A stretch of 64,000 nucleotides of DNA from Cellulomonas sp. Root930 (GTDB lineage Bacteria; Actinomycetota; Actinomycetes; Actinomycetales; Cellulomonadaceae): positions 372,001 through 436,000 of the forward strand of contig LMJI01000001.1 in the NCBI GenBank assembly GCA_001429255.1, given 5' to 3'. Below the pieces are notes generated by a model. It was not told the origin of the DNA and ran no database searches. It was given only the letters and a program-made list of their open reading frames with translations. This document shows positions 1-6,856 of this stretch, piece by piece; positions within the stretch are counted from its first letter, which is position 1; every line of letters starts with the position of its first letter. The translations under genes were made by a program, and so were the position numbers.

Positions 1-549
1 GGAGCGCTCGGCGAGACCGGCCAGAACGTGCTCAAGCGCTCGATCAGCGGAGACAACGCCCTCAGCCTGTTCAGCGAGGGGCAGAGCGCGTTCGTCGTTG
101 AAGGCCCCTGGCAGCTCCCCAACCTGGCCAAGGGCACCATCCCGTACGCGATCTCGCCGGTCCCCGGGTACGAGGGCGGTCCCGCCGCCTCGCCGTTCAT
201 CACGGTCGACGCGTGCTACGTCGCGAGCAAGGGCGAGAACAAGGTGCTCGGGCAGGAGTTCGTCACCGACTTCTGGGGCCGGACGGACGTGCAGCTCGCC
301 TACCAGGAGGCGGCGGACAGCGTGCCTGCCTCGACGGCGGTGCTGGAGGAGATCAGCGCCACCGCCCCGGACATCGTCGCGGTGGCTGACGCGGCCGCGG
401 CAAGCGGTCAGATCATGCCGAGCATCCCGGAGATGGCTGCCGTCTGGGACCCGCTGGGCAAGGCGCAGGCGGCGATCATCGCTGGCGCCGACCCGCAGAC
501 CACCATCACGCAGGCAGCCTCCACCATCGAAGCGGCCATCGGCGGCTGA
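1..549 (+). CDS. Sugar ABC transporter substrate-binding protein (MalE type), 3' part
   Basis: The reading frame is open from the first base and ends at a TGA at 547-549, so only the last 182 residues of a periplasmic-type binding protein are present. The fragment contains the family-typical stretch with FVVEGPWQLPNL, the conserved part where a glycine-proline-tryptophan segment closes the sugar cleft in extracellular solute-binding proteins family 1. The rest is alpha-helical and ends in an alanine-rich helix, as usual. It is followed after 46 bases by two permease genes and an ATPase, so it is the lipid-anchored maltose/maltodextrin-class receptor of that importer. The exact sugar cannot be read from this piece. 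The start and lipobox lie outside the window. Confidence 0.9.
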   Translation, partial: GALGETGQNVLKRSISGDNALSLFSEGQSAFVVEGPWQLPNLAKGTIPYAISPVPGYEGGPAASPFITVDACYVASKGENKVLGQEFVTDFWGRTDVQLAYQEAADSVPASTAVLEEISATAPDIVAVADAAAASGQIMPSIPEMAAVWDPLGKAQAAIIAGADPQTTITQAASTIEAAIGG

Positions 550-595
550 CAGCTCACCTCCCCACGCCTTGCCCCCTACGACCCAGGAGGTCGAC

Positions 596-2203
596 ATGGC
601 CCGCTCGACCGCAGACGTCGAGACCACCCGCTCGGCCGGTGCACCGCCACCGTCCCCGTCGGGCAAAGAGGTCGGCCTGACCGCCGACGGGACCGGCAGC
701 CCGCTCGGTCTGCTGTTCAAGATCCTCGCGCTCGGTCTGTTCGCGGCCGTCGCCGTCTTCGCCTGCATCCCGTTGATCCGCACGGAGCGTTGGGTGTGGC
801 TCGCTGTCGTCGTGGTCGTCACGGTGATCGCCTTCTGGGTGTACCTGTCTCCCCGGCCCATCCCCCTCAAGTACCTGCTGCCAGGCACGCTGCTGCTGCT
901 GGTGTTCCAGGTGCTTCCGGTCGTGTTCACCGTGTCGACGGCGTTCACCAACTTCAGCGACGGCCATCGCGGGAGCCAGGAGGAGGCGATCGCCGCCATC
1001 GAGGGGGCCTCGCTCCAGCGCGTTCCCGACTCCCCCGTGTTCTCGCTCTCCGTGGCGACGCAGGGCAGCGACCTCGCGTTCCTGCTCCTCGACCCGGACA
1101 CGGGCGACACCTTCGTCGGCACGGAGGACGGGCTCGACGAGCTCCAGGGCGCCGACGAGTCCGACGGGACGATCACCGCGGCGGACGGCTTCACCGTCCT
1201 GACCACCGCGGAAGTCGCCGCGCGCAGCGAGGAGGTCGCGACGTTCACGGTCCCGACCGACGACGGCGTCATCAAGAGCCAGGGAGTGTCGATCGCGTAC
1301 GTCGGCGCACCGCAGCAGACCTACGACCCGGCGTGTGACTGCATCACGGACGCCGTCACGGGCGAGGTCTGGACAGCCGACGGCGACGTCGGCTCCTTCG
1401 TGGACGCCGACGGCAACGCCCTGGCGCAGGGCTGGCAGGTCAACGTCGGCCTGGAGAACTTCTCCCGTGTACTGACGGACCCGACGATCCGAGCGTCGTT
1501 CCTGCGGATCATCGTGTGGAACTTCGCGTTCGCCATCATCACCGTCGTGATCACGTTCGCCCTCGGGCTGCTGGTCGCCCTCGCGCTCAACAACTCCCGG
1601 CTGCGCGGCCGCACGATCTACCGGTCGCTGATCATCCTGCCGTACGCGATGCCCGTGGTGGCGATGTACCTGGTCTGGCGGGAGATGTTCAATACCGACT
1701 TCGGCCTGATCAACCGGATGCTCGGCACCGAGATCAACTGGTTCGGGAACACCGCCAGCTCGATGATCGCGATCCTGCTGGTGCAGCTGTGGCTCGGCTA
1801 CAACTACATGTTCCTGGTCATCACCGGGGCGCTGCAGTCCATCCCGGCGGACCTGACGGAGGCCGCCAGCGTCGACGGCGCCAAGAAGTTCTACTCGTTC
1901 CGGACCATCACGTTCCCGCTGCTTCTGGTGGCGCTGGCGCCCCTGCTGATCGCGTCCTTCGCGTTCAACTTCAACAACTTCTCCGCGATCTACCTGCTGA
2001 GCGAGGGCGCACCGTTCTCCCCGGACAACCCGGCGGCGGGCGCGACGGACATCCTCATCACCTACACCTACCGGCTGGCGTTCGGCGGAGCCGGCGCCGA
2101 CTACGGCTTCGCGGCTGCGATCTCGGTGTTCATCTTCCTCATCGTCGGCGTCATCTCGGTCGTCGGCTTCCGGCAGACCCGCGCACTGGAGGAGGTCAAC
2201 TGA
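596..2203 (+). CDS. Maltose/maltodextrin-type ABC transporter permease MalF
   Basis: This 535-residue membrane protein forms one half of the importer's channel. The ATG at 596 follows an AGGAGG ribosome site (584-589). Hydrophobic segments lie at roughly residues 42-65, 70-90 and 98-122. They are followed by a soluble extracytoplasmic loop of about 150 residues (about 125-280), which is the P2 domain that distinguishes MalF proteins from shorter sugar permeases. The remaining transmembrane helices start near residue 303. The coupling EAA motif begins at residue 422 (EAASVDGA). The gene overlaps malG by one base (TGATG), so translation is probably coupled. The loop contains a short CDC pair not expected in E. 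coli MalF; its role is unknown. Confidence 0.92.
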   Translation: MARSTADVETTRSAGAPPPSPSGKEVGLTADGTGSPLGLLFKILALGLFAAVAVFACIPLIRTERWVWLAVVVVVTVIAFWVYLSPRPIPLKYLLPGTLLLLVFQVLPVVFTVSTAFTNFSDGHRGSQEEAIAAIEGASLQRVPDSPVFSLSVATQGSDLAFLLLDPDTGDTFVGTEDGLDELQGADESDGTITAADGFTVLTTAEVAARSEEVATFTVPTDDGVIKSQGVSIAYVGAPQQTYDPACDCITDAVTGEVWTADGDVGSFVDADGNALAQGWQVNVGLENFSRVLTDPTIRASFLRIIVWNFAFAIITVVITFALGLLVALALNNSRLRGRTIYRSLIILPYAMPVVAMYLVWREMFNTDFGLINRMLGTEINWFGNTASSMIAILLVQLWLGYNYMFLVITGALQSIPADLTEAASVDGAKKFYSFRTITFPLLLVALAPLLIASFAFNFNNFSAIYLLSEGAPFSPDNPAAGATDILITYTYRLAFGGAGADYGFAAAISVFIFLIVGVISVVGFRQTRALEEVN

Positions 2204-3141
2204 TGGCGATCATCGGCACCCAGGCCGGTCCAGCACTCAGCACACCGGACGACACCCCACCGCCGTACGAGGTCGTCGAGCTCGGCGGGGCTCAGGGCGG
2301 CTGGTTCCGGCGGGTTGGCTGGAGCCACCTCGTCGGGATCCTGGCCCTCGCCTTCTCGCTGTTCCCGATCGTGTTCGTGGTCTCGGCAGCGCTGAACCCG
2401 GTGGGCACGCTGAGCTCGTCGACGCTCTTCCCGACGCAGGTCAGCCTCGTGAACTTCACCGACACACTCGCAGGGTCCTTCCCCCGCTGGTTCGCCAACA
2501 CGCTGATCGTCGGGGTGCTCTCGGCCGGTGTCGCCATGTTCATCTCGGCTTCGGCTGCCTTCGCGTTCTCCCGCTTCCGGTTCCGCGGACGCCGCGGCGG
2601 GCTGTTGTCGGTCCTGCTGATCCAGCTGTTCCCGCAGTTCCTGGCCATCGTCGCGCTGTACCTGATCTTCACCGAAATCACCGACGTGTGGCCGGCTATC
2701 GGTCTCAACTCGATCTGGGGCCTCACGCTGCTCTATCTCGGTGGCGCCCTGGGCGTGAACACCTGGTTGATGAAGGGTTTCTTCGACACCATTCCGAAGG
2801 ACCTCGACGAGTCCGCCAAGGTCGACGGGGCGACCCACTCGCAGATCTACTTCGGCATCATCCTGCCGCTCGTGCGGCCGATCCTTGCCGTCACCGGGCT
2901 GCTCGGGTTCATCGGTGCCGTCAACGAGTTCCTCATCGCGAGCGTGTTCCTCACCGACGACCGCGCCAAGACCGCTGCCGTCGGCCTGTACGGCCTGATC
3001 GCCGACGACCAGACGCGGAACACCCAGTTCGGTCTGTTCTGCGCAGGTGCGGTCCTGCTCGCCATCCCGACCGTCCTGCTCTTCATGTACCTGCAGCGGC
3101 ACATCGTCGGCGGCCTCACCGCCGGCGCAGTCAAGGGCTGA
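2203..3141 (+). CDS. Maltose/maltodextrin-type ABC transporter permease MalG
   Basis: This 312-residue permease is the second channel subunit. It has a polar N-terminal tail of about 45 residues, six hydrophobic segments, and the EAA-type ATPase-contact motif near residue 203 (ESAKVDGA). The C-terminus GGLTAGAVKG is the characteristic MalG end. The start codon shares its A with the malF stop, so the two subunits should be made in equal amounts. Together with the preceding gene and the ATPase that follows it completes an importer for alpha-glucosides. It resembles the second permease at 62839-63696, but that one belongs to a different carbohydrate family. Confidence 0.92.
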   Translation: MAIIGTQAGPALSTPDDTPPPYEVVELGGAQGGWFRRVGWSHLVGILALAFSLFPIVFVVSAALNPVGTLSSSTLFPTQVSLVNFTDTLAGSFPRWFANTLIVGVLSAGVAMFISASAAFAFSRFRFRGRRGGLLSVLLIQLFPQFLAIVALYLIFTEITDVWPAIGLNSIWGLTLLYLGGALGVNTWLMKGFFDTIPKDLDESAKVDGATHSQIYFGIILPLVRPILAVTGLLGFIGAVNEFLIASVFLTDDRAKTAAVGLYGLIADDQTRNTQFGLFCAGAVLLAIPTVLLFMYLQRHIVGGLTAGAVKG

Positions 3142-3169
3142 CCCCGACCCCCAAGCGAAGGAGCCTCTC

Positions 3170-4360
3170 GTGGCCCAGGTCGTTCTCGACAAGGTGAACA
3201 AGAAGTACGACAACGGCTTCCACGCCGTACAAGACCTCGACATCGACGTCGCGGACGGGGAGTTCCTCGTCCTCGTCGGTCCCTCCGGCTGCGGCAAGAC
3301 GACCGCGCTGCGGATGGTCGCCGGCCTCGAGGACATCAGCAGCGGCACGCTGCGCATCGGCGACCGGGTGGTCAACACCCTCTCCTCGCGCGAGCGGGAC
3401 ATCGCCATGGTGTTCCAGTCGTACGCGCTCTACCCGCACATGACCGTGTTCGACAACATCGCCTACGGCCTGAAGATCCGCCGGATGTCCAGCACGGAGA
3501 TCGAGCAGCGCGTGCGAAAGGCCGGCGACATGCTTGAGCTCGGGCACCTGCTCGACCGCAAGCCCAAGCAGCTCTCCGGTGGCCAGCGCCAGCGCGTCGC
3601 GATGGGGCGCGCAATCGTCCGCGAGCCGCAGGTGTTCCTCATGGACGAGCCGCTGTCCAACCTCGACGCCAAGCTGCGGGTCCAGATGCGCGCCGAGATC
3701 TCCGAGATCCAGCGCGACCTCAAGACCACCACGCTCTACGTCACGCACGACCAGACCGAGGCCATGACGATGGGTGATCGGGTCGCTCTCATGAAGGCCG
3801 GCGTCCTGCAGCAGCTCGGCAGCCCGCAGCACCTCTACGACCACCCCGACAACATCTTCGTCGCCGGGTTCATCGGCTCCCCGCCCATGAACATGGCCGT
3901 CGCGCGCCTGATCCGCAGCGACGGGCTCAGTCTCCAGCTCGCCGAGACCGTCCTGCCGATCCCCGAGAGCGTCGTGCGGGCACGACCCGGCCTGGCCCGA
4001 TACGTCGACCGCGACGTCGCCATCGGCATCCGCAGCGAGGACATGGAGGACGCCTCGCTCGCCCGCGACGATGCCCCCGAGTCCCGGGTGCGGGCGAAGG
4101 TGGCACTCACCGAGGCGCTTGGCTCCGAGATCGTCGTGCACTTCGACGTCGCCGCTCCGAAGCCCGTGACCGCCGACACCAAGGCGCTCGACAAGGACGC
4201 GCAGACGTCCGACGTGCCCGTCGCGCACCGCGGGAACGTGTTCGTCGCCTCGTTCGGACCCCGCTCGCGCGTCCGACCGCGTGACGACATCGAGATCGTC
4301 GTCGACCGCGAACGGATCCACTTCTTCGACCCGGACACCGGGCACGCCATCCGCGACTGA
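3170..4360 (+). CDS. Sugar ABC transporter ATP-binding protein (MsmK/UgpC/MalK family)
   Basis: This 396-residue ATPase powers the MalFG importer. The GTG at 3170 is preceded by GAAGGAG (3157-3163). Visible motifs are Walker A GPSGCGKT from residue 37, the ABC signature LSGGQ from residue 135, Walker B LMDEPLSNLDA near residue 156, and the switch histidine in YVTHDQTEA. The C-terminal third is the TOBE-type regulatory domain, slightly longer than usual because of an insertion around residues 320-355. In Actinobacteria such an ATPase often serves several sugar importers. Its presence inside this operon suggests it mainly serves MalFG, but it could also energise the ATPase-less importer at the right end of the window. 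Confidence 0.92.
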   Translation: MAQVVLDKVNKKYDNGFHAVQDLDIDVADGEFLVLVGPSGCGKTTALRMVAGLEDISSGTLRIGDRVVNTLSSRERDIAMVFQSYALYPHMTVFDNIAYGLKIRRMSSTEIEQRVRKAGDMLELGHLLDRKPKQLSGGQRQRVAMGRAIVREPQVFLMDEPLSNLDAKLRVQMRAEISEIQRDLKTTTLYVTHDQTEAMTMGDRVALMKAGVLQQLGSPQHLYDHPDNIFVAGFIGSPPMNMAVARLIRSDGLSLQLAETVLPIPESVVRARPGLARYVDRDVAIGIRSEDMEDASLARDDAPESRVRAKVALTEALGSEIVVHFDVAAPKPVTADTKALDKDAQTSDVPVAHRGNVFVASFGPRSRVRPRDDIEIVVDRERIHFFDPDTGHAIRD

Positions 4361-4376
4361 CGACGCCACCCCGACG

Positions 4377-5693
4377 ATGGCCATCCCCACGCGCCCCCGG
4401 CTGCGCCCCTCCGACGTAGCGCTCCGGCACCCCGAATGGAGCGCCGCAGCATCGATCTACCAGCTAAACACCCGGCAGTTCACGGCCGAGGGCACGTTCC
4501 GCGCCGCCGAGGCCCACCTGCCACGGCTCGCCGAGCTGGGCGTCGACATCCTGTGGCTCATGCCGGTGCACGAGGTCGGCACGCTCCACCGCAAGGGCAC
4601 CCTTGGCAGCCCGTACGCGGTCAAGGACCACTACAGCGTCAACCCCGAGCTCGGGACCGTCGCAGACCTGCGCCACTTCGTCGACGCCGCGCACAGCCAC
4701 GGGTTCCGGGTCCTTCTCGACTGGGTCGCCAACCACACGGCCTGGGACCATGTACTGGTCGCGGAGCACCCGGAGTGGTACCTCCGCGGTCCCGACGGCG
4801 GTTTCGTCGGCACCCCATGGTGGGACTGGGACGACATCATCGACCTCGACTACGACCAACCCGACCTCCGGGACTACATGGTGTCCGCCATGGAGTACTG
4901 GGTGCGTGAGGTCGGCGTCGACGGCTACCGCTGTGACGTCGCCGGGTTCGTCCCCACCGACTTCTGGGAGGACGTCCGAGCCGCCCTCGAACGGATCCGC
5001 CCGGTTTTCCTGCTGGCCGAGTGGGAGTCGAGGGAGCTGCACCACCGCGCGTTCGACATGACCTACGCCTGGTCGTGGCATGAGGCCATGCGCCGGGTCG
5101 CCGCCGGTCAGGCCGACGTGGACGCGCTACGCGTGTACTACGCCTGGAACGCCAAGGCCTTCCGTCGCGACTCCATCCGGATGCTATTCGTCTCCAACCA
5201 CGACACCAACGCCTGGGAAGGAACCGCGTCCGAGCAGTTCGGCGACATGCTCGACACCGCTGTCGCGCTCAGTGTCCTCAGCGAAGGCATGCCGCTGATC
5301 TACAACGGACAGGAAGCCGGGTACGACAAGCGCCTCGAGTTCTTCGAGCGCGACCCCATCGTGTGGCGCGACCATCCGATGGGCGATCTCTACCGGTGGC
5401 TCCTCGCCCTGAAGAAGGCGCATCCTGCGCTCTGGAACGGGACGTGGGGAGCTCCCATGGTGGAGCTGCCGACGACAGACCGCCACGCCGTGCTTGCCTT
5501 CGTGCGCGACGCCGGCGACGACTCCGTCGTCGGGATCTTCAACCTCTCCCCCGAATCACGGACGGTCAGGCTCCTCGGCGGCTCCGCTCACGGCGACCAC
5601 GTGGACGTCAGCTCAGGCGCAACGGTCGTTGTCGCTCCGGGGACGCGCGTCGATCTAGACCCATGGCAGTACTTCATCTTCGTCAGGCCGTGA
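4377..5693 (+). CDS. GH13 family alpha-amylase/alpha-glucosidase-type enzyme
   Basis: This 438-residue glycoside hydrolase lacks a signal peptide and so acts in the cytoplasm on sugars brought in by the upstream importer. The four GH13 regions are visible: DWVANH (I), GYRCDVAG with nucleophile Asp187 (II), LLAEWE with acid/base Glu215 (III) and SNHD with Asp276 (IV). A short C-terminal beta domain follows. It starts 16 bases after the ATPase stop and ends the operon. Cytoplasmic members of this size split maltodextrins, trehalose or sucrose-like substrates; the sequence does not decide which. A stem (5793-5809) lies 100 bases downstream. Confidence 0.88.
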   Translation: MAIPTRPRLRPSDVALRHPEWSAAASIYQLNTRQFTAEGTFRAAEAHLPRLAELGVDILWLMPVHEVGTLHRKGTLGSPYAVKDHYSVNPELGTVADLRHFVDAAHSHGFRVLLDWVANHTAWDHVLVAEHPEWYLRGPDGGFVGTPWWDWDDIIDLDYDQPDLRDYMVSAMEYWVREVGVDGYRCDVAGFVPTDFWEDVRAALERIRPVFLLAEWESRELHHRAFDMTYAWSWHEAMRRVAAGQADVDALRVYYAWNAKAFRRDSIRMLFVSNHDTNAWEGTASEQFGDMLDTAVALSVLSEGMPLIYNGQEAGYDKRLEFFERDPIVWRDHPMGDLYRWLLALKKAHPALWNGTWGAPMVELPTTDRHAVLAFVRDAGDDSVVGIFNLSPESRTVRLLGGSAHGDHVDVSSGATVVVAPGTRVDLDPWQYFIFVRP

Positions 5694-5792
5694 ACCCGGA
5701 TGCCGGCACACCCGAACGCCCTCAACGAAGAGATCGACGAACGTGCGCTGAGCCCTTCCTTGGGCGCGTGCGGGTGGCGGACCGCCTCGGCT

Positions 5793-5809
5793 AGCCACTT
5801 GCAGTGGCT
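5793..5809 (+). terminator. Short hairpin after the maltose operon
   Basis: AGCCACT and AGTGGCT form a perfect 7-bp stem with a 3-base loop. It sits between the GH13 gene and the AbiEi-like gene. There is no following T run, so termination is only inferred from position; it may instead belong to the regulatory region that follows. Confidence 0.4.
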
Positions 5810-5813
5810 GCAC

Positions 5814-5870
5814 ATCTCGATACGAGATATTGCTACGAGTCGGCAGAATCGCGTATCGTGATGTACACGA
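5814..5870 (+). promoter_or_regulatory. Promoter and operator region of the AbiEi-like gene
   Basis: Two inverted repeats bracket a plausible promoter. ATCTCG-ATA-CGAGAT (5814-5828) lies just upstream of a -35-like TTGCTA (5830-5835). A -10-like TATCGT (5854-5859) follows after 18 bases and overlaps TCGTG-ATGTA-CACGA (5856-5870). AbiEi antitoxins repress their own operon by binding inverted repeats at the promoter, so these are the natural candidates. Binding is inferred, not shown. Confidence 0.5.
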
Positions 5871-5883
5871 GGAGCGAGTTGCC

Positions 5884-6528
5884 ATGAGCTCAAAGATCGA
5901 AGACCGGATCCTAGGCAGCAGCGGGAGGCTCTGGACGCCTGCCGATCTGTCCGGCGCGCCCTCGACGAAGAGCCACCTTCTGTCCTGTCTCACAGCCAGG
6001 GGAGAACTGCAACGCATCCGCAAAGGCCTGTACTGGCGCGGGCGCATGACGCCTCTTGGGATGGCCCCGCCGCCGCCGGAGCTGATCACCCGAGCTCTCC
6101 TTCCGAAGGTCAAGGGGATCGGGCCTGCTGGCCTGTCCGCAGCCAACCGCCTTCGCCTGTCGACGCAGGTGCCGCGACGAGCGCACATCGCTGTGCCGCA
6201 TCGTGCGCCGACGTCCACACAGGCGGTCCGGTACCTGTCCCGGGCGGCACGTCACGAGCGTGGGCGGCAAGCCTTGAGCGAGACCGAAGTCGCCCTGCTG
6301 GAAGTGCTTGAAGCGTGGAACGACGTCATTGAGGTGTCCGAAGCTCAAGCCTGGGCCTTGCTCGGACAGCTCGTCAGGTCTAGTTCCGTGCGCCCAGACC
6401 GGTTGGCGGCCGCAGCGAAGACCGAGCCGGCAGCGGTGAGGTCTCGCCTGGCCCGCCTCTTGCGTGAGACAGATCAGCAGGCCGCCGCGGCAAAGATCCC
6501 GGCAGTCGACCGGCGCGTGAGCGTGTGA
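5884..6528 (+). CDS. AbiEi-like antitoxin / DUF6088-type transcriptional regulator, solitary
   Basis: This 214-residue protein starts at the ATG at 5884 behind GAGGAG (5870-5875). An earlier in-frame codon at 5830 would lie inside the promoter. The N-terminal winged-helix part (about residues 1-45, with RIRKGLYWRG) matches the AbiEi/DUF6088 antitoxin family that represses type IV toxin-antitoxin operons. The C-terminal part is helical (ALSETEVALLEVLEAW). AbiEi genes are normally followed directly by the AbiEii nucleotidyltransferase toxin; here the next 328 bases encode nothing similar and the next gene is a HEPN-type protein. It is therefore an orphan antitoxin, a regulator recruited to the neighbours, or a remnant. 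Assignment rests on motif and layout. Confidence 0.65.
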   Translation: MSSKIEDRILGSSGRLWTPADLSGAPSTKSHLLSCLTARGELQRIRKGLYWRGRMTPLGMAPPPPELITRALLPKVKGIGPAGLSAANRLRLSTQVPRRAHIAVPHRAPTSTQAVRYLSRAARHERGRQALSETEVALLEVLEAWNDVIEVSEAQAWALLGQLVRSSSVRPDRLAAAAKTEPAAVRSRLARLLRETDQQAAAAKIPAVDRRVSV

Positions 6529-6856
6529 CCTGTTGGCCGCACGCGGAACCTCAACCGTTCGGTCAGACGCGTCGCTCTTGTACACAAGAGCGCAGTGCGG
6601 GTGTCTAGGTGCGTCAGCTTGGCCCTCTCGAGCCGGCGCATTCGCCGATCAATGGAGGGCGTGGACGTCACCTGACTCCTGGCGCGTCGTGTTGTTCCGC
6701 ACGAGATCGCCACCTTCGCCACCCGTGGCCGGCATCTCGTCGAGTTGGTCGCCGGCGTTTCACTCGCCTTTGCGGGCGAACTCCTTCTTAGGTCACCGCA
6801 GCGGTCGACAGGACCGGTACCGTCGCCGAGATGATCACGCCTATTCAGGAGCTTCG
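6529..6856. other. Non-coding stretch between AbiEi-like gene and HEPN gene
   Basis: This 328-base stretch has no convincing coding frame in either direction. An open frame runs into the next gene, but its composition is erratic until the ribosome site at 6847-6851 (AGGAG). The only structure seen is the 9-bp inverted repeat at 6573-6592. It could be the scar of a lost AbiEii toxin gene; no residual similarity was recognised. Confidence 0.5.
6573..6592. repeat. Dispersed island inverted repeat, copy A
   Basis: CGCTCTTGT-AC-ACAAGAGCG is a 9-bp inverted repeat with a 2-base centre. The same core followed by CAG recurs at 11875-11897 (19 of 23 positions) and its left half recurs at 13832-13839. 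All three copies lie between genes of the accessory island. Confidence 0.55.

Noticed and set aside
6529-6856. AbiEii toxin gene after AbiEi
   Set aside because: No nucleotidyltransferase motif or consistent frame in this stretch.
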